From: Marinobacter sp050379415
GTDB taxonomy: Bacteria; Pseudomonadota; Gammaproteobacteria; Pseudomonadales; Oleiphilaceae
Assembly: GCF_050379415.1 (NCBI RefSeq)
Contig: NZ_JBNRLS010000003.1
Coordinates: forward strand, 62,001-126,000
DNA length: 64,000 nucleotides
Direction: 5' to 3'
The first letter of the stretch is position 1; every line of letters starts with the position of its first letter. The translations under genes and the position numbers were made by a program. The notes beneath the pieces were generated by a model. That model did not search any database. It was not told the origin of the DNA and worked only from the letters and a program-made list of their open reading frames with translations. Below, piece by piece: positions 7,736-16,805 of this stretch.

Positions 7736-9646
7736 ATGAGCGAAGCCAGCGGCACCCCTGCCCACAAGGTCTACAACATCGCGCACTGGAGCGACGGTTA
7801 CATTGGCGTCAACCCGCAGGGTGAGGTCCTGATAAGACCGGACCGGGGCCGCACCCGGGCTGCCATCAACCTGCCCGAACTGACCCGTAGCCTCAGCCAG
7901 TCCGGAGTGCAGCTGCCGGTACTGATCCGTTTCACAGATATCCTTCATGATCGGGTCAACACGCTTTGCAACGCGTTTAACCGCGTTGCCACGGATCAGG
8001 GCTTCCGGGGTCGCTACACTGCGGTCTACCCGATCAAGGTCAATCAGCAGCGCCGGGTGGTGGAAGAACTTCTGGCGGCAGAACCCGCCGCCTCCGCCGG
8101 CCAGATTGGCCTCGAGGCGGGCAGCAAGCCCGAACTGATGGCGGTACTGGCGATGTCCCGCCAGAACGGCTCAGTGATTGTCTGCAACGGCTACAAGGAC
8201 CGTGAATACATTCGTCTTGCCCTGATTGGCCAGAAACTGGGGCATCAGGTCTTTATCGTGGTCGAGAAACAATCCGAGTTGCCCCTGATTCTGGAGCAGG
8301 CCCGGGAGCTTGAGGTGACCCCGCTGATCGGTGTCCGTGCCCGCCTGGCTACCATCGGCAAGGGCAACTGGCAGAACACCGGGGGCGAGAAATCGAAGTT
8401 TGGCCTCTCCGCCAGCCAGGTCCTGGATGTAGTGGAAACCCTGCGCGACGCCGGCGCCCTCGAGTCCCTGCAACTGCTGCACTTCCATCTTGGCTCGCAG
8501 ATTGCCAACATCCGGGATATCCAGACCGGGCTGAAGGAATGCGCCCGCTTCTATGCCGAGCTTCACAGCCTGGGGGCACCCATCGGAACCGTGGATATCG
8601 GCGGCGGCCTGGGCGTGGATTACGAAGGCACCCGCTCCCGCAGCAGCTGTTCCATGAACTACAGCGTGTCGGAATACGCCTACAACGTAGTCCATGTAAT
8701 CCAGGCCGAATGCGACCGCCAGGGCATTCCGCACCCCGACCTCATCAGTGAGTCCGGGCGAGCCCTGACCGCCCACCACTCGGTGCTGGTTACCAACGTC
8801 ATCGACCGGGAGCAGCCAGACAACCGCACCCCCATCGAACCGGAGGCAGAAGCACCGGCGCCCCTGCACGATCTATGGCGCGACCTGGCCAGCCTTGAGG
8901 ACAGCGAATCCCCCCGCTCGCTGGCGGAGATCTACCACGACGTGCTGCATGCCATGGCCGAAGTGCACAGCCAGTTTGCCCACGGCCTGCTGTCACTGAC
9001 CGAACGGGCCCAGGCTGAAACCCTCTATACCCGGTGCTGCCGGCTACTCAAGAGCCGACTCGACAGCGCCAACCGCGCCCACCGGGAAATCATTGACGAG
9101 CTCAACGAAAAGCTGGCCGACAAGCTGTTCGTAAACTTCTCGCTGTTCCAGTCCCTGCCGGATGTCTGGGGCATCGACCAGATTTTCCCGGTGATGCCGA
9201 TCAACGGCCTGAACCGCCCCCTGACCCGGCGTGCCGTCATCCAGGACATCACCTGCGATTCCGACGGCCGTATCGACCAGTACGTGGACGGGCAGGGTAT
9301 CGAGACCACCCTGCCCCTGCCGGAAGAAAATGGCGAAGGGCCGCTGCTGATGGGCTTTTTCATGACTGGCGCCTACCAGGAAATACTGGGCGACATGCAC
9401 AACCTGTTCGGCGATACCCACTCCGTGGACGTCCGGCTGGACGACCAGGGCGGTTATGCCATCGGCGAACCCATCACGGGTGACACGGTGGCCAAGGTGC
9501 TACGCTATGTGAATTTCGAGCCGGAGCAGCTGCTGGAAGCGTATCGTCGGAAGTTCTCCGCCAGCGAGTTGTCAGAAAGCCAACAGAAGGCCCTGCTGGC
9601 TGAATTGGCCGCGGGACTGGAAGGCTACACCTACCTCGAAGAATAA
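7736..9646 (+). CDS. speA: Biosynthetic arginine decarboxylase
   Basis: A 636-residue PLP-dependent fold-III decarboxylase that converts arginine to agmatine, the first step of the agmatine route to putrescine. Evidence includes the PLP-lysine block YPIKVNQQRRVVEEL near residue 100, the glycine-rich DIGGGLGVDYEGT, the ESGRALTAHHS block and the C-terminal FFMTGAYQEILGDMHNLFG with the family's long insertion between. The length is typical of SpeA (about 630-660). The start has AGGAT upstream. A strong rho-independent terminator follows 29 bp after the stop. Confidence 0.97.
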   Translation: MSEASGTPAHKVYNIAHWSDGYIGVNPQGEVLIRPDRGRTRAAINLPELTRSLSQSGVQLPVLIRFTDILHDRVNTLCNAFNRVATDQGFRGRYTAVYPIKVNQQRRVVEELLAAEPAASAGQIGLEAGSKPELMAVLAMSRQNGSVIVCNGYKDREYIRLALIGQKLGHQVFIVVEKQSELPLILEQARELEVTPLIGVRARLATIGKGNWQNTGGEKSKFGLSASQVLDVVETLRDAGALESLQLLHFHLGSQIANIRDIQTGLKECARFYAELHSLGAPIGTVDIGGGLGVDYEGTRSRSSCSMNYSVSEYAYNVVHVIQAECDRQGIPHPDLISESGRALTAHHSVLVTNVIDREQPDNRTPIEPEAEAPAPLHDLWRDLASLEDSESPRSLAEIYHDVLHAMAEVHSQFAHGLLSLTERAQAETLYTRCCRLLKSRLDSANRAHREIIDELNEKLADKLFVNFSLFQSLPDVWGIDQIFPVMPINGLNRPLTRRAVIQDITCDSDGRIDQYVDGQGIETTLPLPEENGEGPLLMGFFMTGAYQEILGDMHNLFGDTHSVDVRLDDQGGYAIGEPITGDTVAKVLRYVNFEPEQLLEAYRRKFSASELSESQQKALLAELAAGLEGYTYLEE

Positions 9647-9675
9647 CCACCGGTGCGTTCGGACACCCGGGCCGC

Positions 9676-9699
9676 AACGGAAAACTTTTCCGTTTTTTT
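9676..9699 (+). terminator. Rho-independent terminator after speA
   Basis: AACGGAAAA and TTTTCCGTT form a 9-bp stem around a single C, followed by a run of T. It lies 29 bp after the speA stop and just before the promoter of the sigma-factor gene, separating the two units. Confidence 0.85.
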
Positions 9700-9709
9700 G
9701 TGGTCTTAC

Positions 9710-9738
9710 TGATCCGGTCCCCTCGTGCCCTCGTAAAT
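9710..9738 (+). promoter_or_regulatory. ECF-type autoregulatory promoter for the sigma factor-chrR pair
   Basis: TGATCC at 9710-9715, an 18-bp spacer, then TAAAT at 9734-9738 closely match the promoter recognised by RpoE of Rhodobacter sphaeroides and other sigma factors paired with ChrR (TGATCC-N18-TAAGA). Predicted initiation is near 9745, giving a leader of about 75 nt. It directly precedes a sigma factor-chrR pair, so autoregulation is the simple reading. Confidence 0.7.
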
Positions 9739-9820
9739 CCTGCGACTGACAAACCCGCGACGAGTGCATAGAATGATGACCAGAACAAGCTCAAGCCATG
9801 CGACTGTCAAGGAGCGTCCG

Positions 9821-10420
9821 GTGACAACACTGGATCCGAAACCAGCAAAAGCCGAGGGCCGAAAGGATCCTTGGAGCCAGTTGCTGAACAAAGTGGGCAA
9901 ACACCAGGACCGCGAGGCCTACCACGCACTGTTCGAGCACTTTGGTCCGCAGATCAAGTATTACGCCATGGCCAACGGCCTGGCCAGTCACGCGGAAGAA
10001 CTGGTGCAGGAAGTATTTGTCTCGATCTGGCGGCGCTCCTGTCTCTATGACTGGCGCAAGGCGGCGGCCTCCACCTGGATCTTCACCATTGCCCGTAACC
10101 AACGCATCGACATGCTGCGCAAGATGCAGAGATCCAGCGCCGAGATGCTGGTTGAGACCGAGGACCTCTGGCAGATCCCCGGCGACAACGAGGATGAACC
10201 GGTTACCTCTCTGCACCGTCTTATGTCTGAGCGGCGAATCCGCGAATCACTGAGTCATCTGCCCGAGGAGCAGGTCACAGTGATTGCCAAGGTTTACATG
10301 GAGAACAAGTCCCACCAGATGGTTGCGGACGAGCTGAACATCCCCCTTGGTACGGTGAAAAGCCGGGTTCGCCTGGCCCTGAACAAGTTGAAAGTGATTT
10401 TGCAGGATCAGAACGTATGA
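9821..10420 (+). CDS. ECF RNA polymerase sigma factor (ChrR-linked RpoE group)
   Basis: A 199-residue ECF sigma factor. Region 2 spans roughly residues 25-95 (FEHFGPQIKYYAMANG, then EELVQEVFVSIWRR, then STWIFTIARNQRIDMLRK). Region 4 lies near residues 135-190 (LPEEQVTVIAKVYMENKS, then IPLGTVKSRVRLALNKL). I chose GTG 9821 because AAGGAG lies 6 nt upstream; an in-frame ATG at 9773 has no ribosome-binding site. The stop overlaps the chrR start (ATGA). Sigma factors of this group drive the response to singlet oxygen or organic peroxides when released by ChrR; the inducer here is inferred from the family. Confidence 0.93.
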   Translation: MTTLDPKPAKAEGRKDPWSQLLNKVGKHQDREAYHALFEHFGPQIKYYAMANGLASHAEELVQEVFVSIWRRSCLYDWRKAAASTWIFTIARNQRIDMLRKMQRSSAEMLVETEDLWQIPGDNEDEPVTSLHRLMSERRIRESLSHLPEEQVTVIAKVYMENKSHQMVADELNIPLGTVKSRVRLALNKLKVILQDQNV

Positions 10421-11055
10421 CACGGCACCATCCCGACAGCCTGACTCTCATGGAGTACAGCGCAGGAAACCTGAGCGAGCCCCATGCCCTGTGCATCCGG
10501 CTCCACCTGGATCAGTGCCCGCACTGCCGGAGCCGTGTAGACACGCTGGACAGCCTGGGCGCCGTGATGATGGAAGAGCAGCCCCGGGTCAGTGTCTCAG
10601 AGAGCATCTTCGACGACATCCTGTCGCGCATTGACAGTGAGCCCACCAGTGAACCGGCCCAACCGGCTGCGCCGAGGATGAGTGCGCTGCAGAAGCTGCT
10701 TGGGGAGGATCTGAACGAACTGCCCTGGAAAAGACAGCTGGGTGATGTCAGCGTGCTGGATATCAGCGAGAAATTTCCCGGGCAGAGCGAACAGGTGGTT
10801 TTACAGAAGCTGGTAGCCGGAGGCAAAGCGCCGGCTCACACCCATCGGGGCAATGAAACCACAATTGTCCTGCAGGGCGCGTTCGCTGACCAGAATGGTG
10901 TGTTCAACCAGTGGGATTTCGTCGTGCTCAATGAACAGGACGAGCACAAGCCCGTTGCGGTTGGGTGTGAGGACTGCATTACGTTGTCTGTGCTCAGCGC
11001 TCCGGTGAAATTGACCGGCACGTTTACCCGCCTTCTCAACCCCTTTATCCGATAG
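10417..11055 (+). CDS. chrR: ChrR-type zinc anti-sigma factor with cupin domain
   Basis: A 212-residue protein overlapping the sigma gene by four bases. The N-terminal anti-sigma domain has the zinc ligands H30, C34 and C37 in LHLDQCPHC plus a histidine at position 4 or 5, the same spacing as R. sphaeroides ChrR. The second half is a cupin with HTHRGNETTIVLQG and a later histidine in EDEHKP. ChrR holds its sigma factor inactive in the cytoplasm until reactive oxygen disturbs the complex. Residues 60-80 form a proline- and alanine-rich linker between the domains. Confidence 0.93.
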   Translation: MTRHHPDSLTLMEYSAGNLSEPHALCIRLHLDQCPHCRSRVDTLDSLGAVMMEEQPRVSVSESIFDDILSRIDSEPTSEPAQPAAPRMSALQKLLGEDLNELPWKRQLGDVSVLDISEKFPGQSEQVVLQKLVAGGKAPAHTHRGNETTIVLQGAFADQNGVFNQWDFVVLNEQDEHKPVAVGCEDCITLSVLSAPVKLTGTFTRLLNPFIR

Positions 11056-11074
11056 CTAGCTACCCTCATATCTC

Positions 11075-11101
11075 GCACCGCTTCGCGCTTCGGGGCGGTG
11101 C
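11075..11101. terminator. Hairpin between convergent chrR and dehydrogenase genes
   Basis: GCACCGC and GCGGTGC form a 7-bp stem around a 13-base loop, 20 bp after the chrR stop and 12 bp from the end of the minus-strand gene. There is no T run, so it could be a weak bidirectional terminator or only a protective 3' hairpin. Confidence 0.4.
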
Positions 11102-11112
11102 AAAATCCAACT

Positions 11113-11850
11113 TCACCAGGGCAACTCGCTGCCATCCCAACTATAGAAACGACCGTTACTCCCCTCCTCCAGTGATCCGATCACCCTCAACAGATTGGCC
11201 GCAGTTTCCCCGGGCTTGTGCACCTGCAGACTCGCCAGTGACTGCTGGAATGGCTCGCTGAGTCCCGATTCGGTTGTACCGGGATGCACGGCAACGCAGC
11301 TCACGGGCCGACACCGCCTTGGTAACTCAACAGACAGGTTCCTGACCAGCATATTCAGGGCGGCCTTCGAACAACGATAGGCGTACCACCCGCCAAACCG
11401 ATTGTCTTCAATCGACCCCACCTTGGCGGAAATAGCCGCAATCCGCTTGAACCGGCGATGTCGCAAATAGGGGATAGCCGCCCGCATCACAGTACCAAAA
11501 CCGGTGCAGTTGACGGCAAAGGAGCGCGCCATCGCCTCGACCTCAAGCTCCTCTATCCGTTTCTCGGGAAAGACCTCGCTGTCATGCAGCAGGCCGGCAG
11601 TATAGATCACGGTGTCCAGCTCGCCATCCCGCCCCAGCATCTCCGCCAGGCTAGTACCAAGTTCTTCCACGCTGCTTGTCTGGGCGTCCCAGTGCGCCAG
11701 TCGCAAGCGACTGTCCGGAATCCGTTCCCGCAGCGCATCCGGATTCCGGCACAGACCCAAAACGGTCCGTTCCGGATCCGTGGCCAGTAACTGGCTCGCC
11801 ACCGCAGAACCAATCGCCCCGCTGACGCCTGCAATCAAAACCTGCTTCAT
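11113..11850 (-). CDS. Short-chain dehydrogenase/reductase
   Basis: A 245-residue SDR with a Rossmann nucleotide-binding motif GVSGAIG at residues 8-14, a catalytic serine in IAAISAKVGS and the YxxxK pair in YAYRCSKAALNM. The C-terminal half (VAVHPGTTESGLS) resembles the csgA/C-factor-like SDR group. The substrate cannot be read from the sequence. I chose ATG 11850 because GGAG lies 6 nt upstream; the longer frame would add a 22-residue unconserved leader. It is convergent with chrR. No ChrR-type promoter was found upstream, so membership of that regulon is not supported. Confidence 0.88.
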   Translation of the reverse strand: MKQVLIAGVSGAIGSAVASQLLATDPERTVLGLCRNPDALRERIPDSRLRLAHWDAQTSSVEELGTSLAEMLGRDGELDTVIYTAGLLHDSEVFPEKRIEELEVEAMARSFAVNCTGFGTVMRAAIPYLRHRRFKRIAAISAKVGSIEDNRFGGWYAYRCSKAALNMLVRNLSVELPRRCRPVSCVAVHPGTTESGLSEPFQQSLASLQVHKPGETAANLLRVIGSLEEGSNGRFYSWDGSELPW

Positions 11851-12087
11851 GATGAGCTCCAACTGACTGAAAAGATTATCAAAGGGTTTTCGGAAAAACC
11901 CATTGATCGAACCCAACAGGTCGATACGTTTTTTTTATGAAGTTGCGCTACTTTTTTGTCCGATCAGTGAAGACCAAAGCGTTCAAACAGTCGTATGAAT
12001 CACCAGTTTGAAGACGAGTACCGGGCTGCGAGGCCCGGAACAATCATATCCAGTCTGACTGACCTGAAAACGACGAGGAGAGCGTCC

Positions 12088-13863
12088 ATGCAATACCAGG
12101 CACCCGCGAATGACCTTCGCTTCCTGCTGTTTGATGTCCTGGGAGCAGACAAGCTGCACGAGCTGGAAAAGTACGCCGACGCCACCCCGGACCTGATGTC
12201 CGCGGTGATTGACGAGGCCGGCAAGCTGGCAGCGGAAGTCATCCAGCCCACCAACCAGACCGGTGACCGGCAAGGCTGTCAGTACAATCCGGAAACCCGG
12301 AGCGTGACAACACCCGATGGGTTCAAAGAGGCCTACCGCCAGTTTGTTGAAGGCGGCTGGACCGCCCTCGACGCGCCCCTGGAGTTCGGCGGCCAGGGAC
12401 TGCCCCACACACTCAAGTTCGTGGTGGATGAAATGGTGTGCTCCACCAACCTGTCCCTGGGCATGTATCCGGGCCTGACCCACGGCGCCATCAGCGCCCT
12501 TTATGCCCATGGTTCCGGGGAACTCAAGCAGACCTATCTGGACAAGCTGATCTCCGGTGAGTGGACCGGCACCATGTGTCTGACCGAGCCCCAGTGCGGC
12601 ACGGACCTGGGCCTGATCCGTACCCGCGCCACACCCAACGATGACGGCAGCTACAGCCTGGAAGGGACCAAGATCTGGATCACCGGCGGTGAACACGATC
12701 TGGTCGACAACATCGTACACCTGGTTCTGGCCAAGCTGCCCGGTGCGGCGGATACCACCAAGGGCATTTCCCTGTTCGTGGTACCCAAGTTCCTGCCGGA
12801 TTCCGGCGAGCGCAACCCGGCCTTCTGTGGCGGGCTCGAGCACAAGATGGGTATCAAGGGCTCCGCCACCTGTGTGATGAACTTTGAAGGCGCCAAGGGC
12901 TGGCTGGTGGGCGAACCCAATGACGGCATGCGGGCCATGTTCACCATGATGAACGAGGCCCGCCTCATGGTCGGCATGCAGGGGCTTGGCCTTGCGGAGA
13001 TGGCTTACCAGGAGAGCCTCGGCTTTGCCCGGGAGCGGCTGCAAAGCCGGTCCCTCAGTGGACCGAAGAATTCGGACGGCCCGGCCGATCCAATCATTGT
13101 GCACCCGGATGTACGGCGCATGCTGATGCGTCAGAAAGTGCTGAATGAAGGGATGCGTGCCCTCGCCCTGTTCACCGGCCATCAGCTCGACCTGTCCGTG
13201 GCCCACCCGGATGCCGGACTCCGCGAGTCCGCAGACGACCTGGTGCAGCTGTTGACCCCTGTGGTCAAGGCGTTCCTTACCGACGAGGGCTTCAATAACG
13301 CGAACACCGGTCTGCAGGTCCTCGGCGGCTCCGGCTTCACCACCGACTGGCCTCTGGAGCAGCTGGTGCGTGACGGACGCATCGCCCGCATCTACGAGGG
13401 CACCAATGGCATCCAGGCCATGGACCTGGTGGGCCGCAAGCTGTCGCTGAAAGGCGGCCAACTGGTGCGCACCCTGTTTGCGGTACTTACCGGTTACCTC
13501 AAGGACAACCCGGAAGCGCCCCATCGGGAGCGACTGAAAGACGCGGTCAAGGCACTCGAACAGGCCACGCTATGGCTTGCCAACAATGCCCCCAAAGATC
13601 CGGAGCAGGCTGGTGCGGCAGCGACACCCTACCTGCGCCTGATGGCCCTGACTGTGATTGGTTACCTGTGGTCACGTATGGCCGGCGTCGCCGGCGAGCA
13701 ACTTGCCAGCGGTGGGGGCAACAAGCCGTTGCTCGAAGGCAAGCAGGTATCCGCTCGCTTTTATTTCGACAAGCTGCTGCCGGAAATCGACTGGCTGCTC
13801 AGGGATATCGAGAGCGGCAAGGACAGTCTGATGGCGTTCTCCGACCACCATTGGATGGCCTGA
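12088..13863 (+). CDS. Acyl-CoA dehydrogenase, about 600-residue type with C-terminal extension
   Basis: A 591-residue FAD-dependent acyl-CoA dehydrogenase. CLTEPQCGTDLGLIRTRA and KIWITGGEHDL are the FAD/substrate signatures. LGGSGFTTDWPLEQLVRDGRIARIYEGTNG contains the likely catalytic glutamate in the YEGTNG loop. An extra C-terminal domain of about 130 residues follows. This size class includes DmdC (methylmercaptopropionyl-CoA dehydrogenase) and fatty-acid enzymes of Pseudomonas, and the substrate is undetermined here. ATG 12088 has AGGAG 7 nt upstream; the frame opens 31 codons earlier without a ribosome-binding site. Confidence 0.92.
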   Translation: MQYQAPANDLRFLLFDVLGADKLHELEKYADATPDLMSAVIDEAGKLAAEVIQPTNQTGDRQGCQYNPETRSVTTPDGFKEAYRQFVEGGWTALDAPLEFGGQGLPHTLKFVVDEMVCSTNLSLGMYPGLTHGAISALYAHGSGELKQTYLDKLISGEWTGTMCLTEPQCGTDLGLIRTRATPNDDGSYSLEGTKIWITGGEHDLVDNIVHLVLAKLPGAADTTKGISLFVVPKFLPDSGERNPAFCGGLEHKMGIKGSATCVMNFEGAKGWLVGEPNDGMRAMFTMMNEARLMVGMQGLGLAEMAYQESLGFARERLQSRSLSGPKNSDGPADPIIVHPDVRRMLMRQKVLNEGMRALALFTGHQLDLSVAHPDAGLRESADDLVQLLTPVVKAFLTDEGFNNANTGLQVLGGSGFTTDWPLEQLVRDGRIARIYEGTNGIQAMDLVGRKLSLKGGQLVRTLFAVLTGYLKDNPEAPHRERLKDAVKALEQATLWLANNAPKDPEQAGAAATPYLRLMALTVIGYLWSRMAGVAGEQLASGGGNKPLLEGKQVSARFYFDKLLPEIDWLLRDIESGKDSLMAFSDHHWMA

Positions 13864-13965
13864 CCGTCTGACCGGAAATGACCGGCAAATGGCACGTTGT
13901 GACCTTCTCTCGGGTCTGATGAAAATCAATAATGGAGCCGTTGATTAGTGTCTCTGAACTAGTCC

Positions 13966-14026
13966 GGCCCATGTCCTGCTCGGACAGGGCCATCTTCAAG
14001 GCCACGCCCCCGCGTGGCTCTTTTTT
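13966..14026 (+). terminator. Double hairpin and rho-independent terminator
   Basis: A first stem at 13966-13991 pairs GGCCC and TGTCC with GGACA and GGGCC. A second at 14001-14018 pairs GCCACGC with GCGTGGC and is followed by TCTTTTTT. It lies 100-160 bp after the acyl-CoA dehydrogenase stop and 90 bp before tcdA, so it probably ends the upstream transcript. The long structured 3' region could also be a small RNA. Confidence 0.8.
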
Positions 14027-14115
14027 ATGCCTGCTTTTCGTCTCCCTTCGATGCCTGGGTTACAATTGCGTCCTTTGATTCGCGCCGGCAAGGACCGGCT
14101 ACTGACGGAGGCTGA

Positions 14116-14907
14116 ATGTCCGAGGACGATTATGCTTTTCGTTTCGGGGGGATCGAGCGGCTCTATGGCCGCCGTGCCCTGGACGCATTCCGGAATTCAC
14201 ACATCGCCATCATCGGCCTCGGGGGTGTCGGTTCATGGGCCGCAGAGGCTCTTGCCCGCAGCGGTATCGGTACCCTGACGCTGATCGACATGGATGACAT
14301 CTGTGTATCCAACACCAACCGGCAGCTACACGCCCTGGAGGGACAATATGGTCGCACCAAGACCGACGCCATGGCCGAACGCCTGAGGACCATCAACCCC
14401 CATGCCGAGGTACGGGTTCATTTTGGCTTTCTGACCCCCAAGAATGTCGCCGAACTGGTTACCCCCGAGATGACCGGAGTGGTGGATGCCATCGACAGCG
14501 TCAAGGCCAAGGCCGCCCTGATCGCCCACTGCCAGCGACGCAAGCTTCTACTGGTCTGTGCCGGCGGAGCCGGTGGCCAGATGGATCCGACCCAGATCCA
14601 GGTGGCCGACCTTGCCAAAACCACCCAGGACCCGCTGCTTGCGAAGGTCCGCAACCTGTTACGGCGGGAATACGGTTTCTCCCGCAACCCCAAGCGGCGA
14701 TTTGGCGTAGAGGCCGTATACTCACTTGAGCAGCTCACGTATCCTGCGGGAGATGGTGAAGTGTGCCTGCAGAAACCGGCCAGCAACGGCCCGGTCCGGC
14801 TGGACTGCGCCTCCGGCTTCGGGGCCGCCAGCCCGGTGACCGCCAGTTTCGGGTTTATCGCGGCCTCGCGCCTGCTCAACCGTATTGCCCGGCGCGCCAA
14901 CCTGTAA
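14116..14907 (+). CDS. tcdA: tRNA threonylcarbamoyladenosine dehydratase TcdA (CsdL)
   Basis: A 263-residue ThiF/MoeB/E1-like enzyme that cyclises t6A37 of tRNA to ct6A using ATP. The nucleotide-binding loop is IIGLGGVGSWAAEALARSG near residue 35, followed by LTLIDMDDICVSNTNRQ and the DAIDSVKAKAALIAHC segment. The length and the C-terminal FGFIAASRLLNRI match TcdA. The ATG has GGAGG close upstream. The sulfur-carrier partners CsdA/CsdE are not nearby. The antiporter gene begins 20 bp later and may share the transcript. Confidence 0.93.
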   Translation: MSEDDYAFRFGGIERLYGRRALDAFRNSHIAIIGLGGVGSWAAEALARSGIGTLTLIDMDDICVSNTNRQLHALEGQYGRTKTDAMAERLRTINPHAEVRVHFGFLTPKNVAELVTPEMTGVVDAIDSVKAKAALIAHCQRRKLLLVCAGGAGGQMDPTQIQVADLAKTTQDPLLAKVRNLLRREYGFSRNPKRRFGVEAVYSLEQLTYPAGDGEVCLQKPASNGPVRLDCASGFGAASPVTASFGFIAASRLLNRIARRANL

Positions 14908-14927
14908 TTCAAAGGACCTGAAAACCT

Positions 14928-16805
14928 ATGCCTCTCAGCACTGTCATGGTTCTCGCCAGCATCGGCGTTCTGTCCCTGTTCTGCCAGTGGCTGGCCTGGC
15001 GGGTGCGAATGCCGGCTATCCTGTTCCTCCTGGCCGGCGGTATTGCCGCAGGACCGCTCTTCGGCTTCCTGGCACCAGAACAGGTCTTCGGGGACCTGCT
15101 GTTCCCGGTGATCTCACTGGCGGTGGCCATCATCCTGTTCGAGGGCAGTCTGACTCTGCGCTACGAGGAAATTCGCGGCCACGGCAAGATGGTGCGCAAT
15201 CTGGTGCCGGTCGGCTCCATCGTCACCTGCATCATCGGCACCCTGGTGGCCCGTTGGGCCCTCGAGGTATCCTGGGAAGTGGCACTGCTGTTCGGTGCAA
15301 TCTCCATCGTTACCGGCCCTACCGTGATTGCGCCCCTGTTGAGATCGGTCCGTCCGAAGTCCAAACTGGCCAACATCCTTCGCTGGGAAGGCATCATCAT
15401 CGATCCGGTGGGCGCGCTCCTCGCAGTGCTGGTATTCGAGGGCATCGTCTCCTGGGGTCAGGGCAACGTTTTCAGCCACTCCCTCTATATCTTCGGGAAG
15501 ACCCTGCTGGTGGGTTTTCTTATCGGGGCGGTTGCCGGCTATCTCAACGGCCTGGTGCTGCGCAAACACTGGATTCCCCAGTACCTGCACAATGCGGGCA
15601 CCCTGACCTTCATGCTCGGTGTCTACGCCATTTCCAATGAACTGGCCCACGAGTCCGGTCTGCTTACCGTCACCATCATGGGTATCTGGATGGCCAACAT
15701 GAAGCGGGTACCCATCGACAGCATCCTCGAATTCAAGGAATCCCTCAGTGTCCTGCTGATCTCCGCCCTGTTCATCATCCTGGCCGCACGGGTGGAATTC
15801 TCGGCCATTGCAGAGCTGGGCTGGGCCCTGGTGGTGGTTCTGGCCGCCCTGATGCTGGTTGCCCGCCCATTGAGCATTTTTCTGTCGGCCATCGGCACCG
15901 AACTCAACCTCAGGGAAAAGCTGTTCCTGAGCTGGATAGCCCCCCGCGGTATCGTGGCGGCCGCGGTTTCAGCGCTGTTCGCTTTCCAGTTGCAGAAACT
16001 CGGCTATGACAGTGCCGGCACACTGGTGCCGCTGGTATTCATGCTGATCATTGCCACGGTCACCCTGCAGAGCCTGACCGCTCGTCCTCTGGCGAGGCTG
16101 CTGAAGGTCGCGGAACCGGCCGAATTCGGCTTCCTGATCCTGGGCGCCAACAATGTCGCCCGAATGATTGCCCATGCACTGAAGAAGCATGAGGTGCCGG
16201 TCACCCTGGCCGATACCAACTGGGAGAATGTTCGCCAGGCCCGGATGGACAATCTGCAGGTTTACTTCGGCAATCCGGTGTCCGAACACGCCTCGACCCA
16301 CCTGGACCTGACCGGCATTGGCAAACTCTTGGTCATTTCCCCATATAAGCACATGAATTCACTGGCCACGTATCATTTCCTGGACTGGTTCGGGAAGAAC
16401 TGTGTGTTCAGTCTGGCCGAGGGAGACCAGGACCAGAAGGCGCGCCACCAGACGGCAGAAAAGATCCAGATGACCCGGGGTCTGTTCGATGGCGTCAGCT
16501 ACGCAAAGCTGGCCAGCCTGGCCAGCCAGGGCTACACGGTGAGAACCACCCAGTTGAGCGAGGAATTCAGTTACGAGGATTTCCTGGAGAAATACCAGCG
16601 CCAGGCCCTGGTACTGTTCGTGTTTGATAGCAAGGGTTACATCTCGCCGGTTTGCAAGATGGACGACCTGAAACCGGAGGAGGACTGGGTACTGATCAGC
16701 CTGGTACCGCCTCAGCCGCAAAAGGAACGCAAGGAGAAAAACAACGGCGGAAAAGCCGCGAAGGCGGAGACGGAAAACTCCGCGAACGCGGAAGAAAAGG
16801 GCTGA
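14928..16805 (+). CDS. Cation/proton antiporter with TrkA-N-like regulatory domain
   Basis: A 625-residue membrane protein. Residues 1-390 are an Na+/H+ exchanger-type domain with about 12 hydrophobic spans, including ILFEGSLTLRYEEI and the GIIIDPVGALLAVL segment typical of CPA1 transporters. From about residue 400 a Rossmann-like domain (FGFLILGANNVARMI, then VTLADTNWENV) resembles TrkA-N/RCK nucleotide-binding modules, suggesting ligand-gated activity. The last 40 residues are rich in lysine and glutamate. The ion transported is not evident. AAAGGA precedes the start. The stop is inside a hairpin shared with the convergent gene. Confidence 0.9.
   Translation: MPLSTVMVLASIGVLSLFCQWLAWRVRMPAILFLLAGGIAAGPLFGFLAPEQVFGDLLFPVISLAVAIILFEGSLTLRYEEIRGHGKMVRNLVPVGSIVTCIIGTLVARWALEVSWEVALLFGAISIVTGPTVIAPLLRSVRPKSKLANILRWEGIIIDPVGALLAVLVFEGIVSWGQGNVFSHSLYIFGKTLLVGFLIGAVAGYLNGLVLRKHWIPQYLHNAGTLTFMLGVYAISNELAHESGLLTVTIMGIWMANMKRVPIDSILEFKESLSVLLISALFIILAARVEFSAIAELGWALVVVLAALMLVARPLSIFLSAIGTELNLREKLFLSWIAPRGIVAAAVSALFAFQLQKLGYDSAGTLVPLVFMLIIATVTLQSLTARPLARLLKVAEPAEFGFLILGANNVARMIAHALKKHEVPVTLADTNWENVRQARMDNLQVYFGNPVSEHASTHLDLTGIGKLLVISPYKHMNSLATYHFLDWFGKNCVFSLAEGDQDQKARHQTAEKIQMTRGLFDGVSYAKLASLASQGYTVRTTQLSEEFSYEDFLEKYQRQALVLFVFDSKGYISPVCKMDDLKPEEDWVLISLVPPQPQKERKEKNNGGKAAKAETENSANAEEKG

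Noticed and set aside
11917..12087. A second ECF-type promoter for the short-chain dehydrogenase
   Set aside because: A TGATCG occurs on the minus strand, but no -10 box of the TAA type is at 18 bases, so it was not counted as part of the ChrR regulon.
11983..13524. 513-codon minus-strand open frame
   Set aside because: It lies opposite the acyl-CoA dehydrogenase, and its translation has no family motif or signal.
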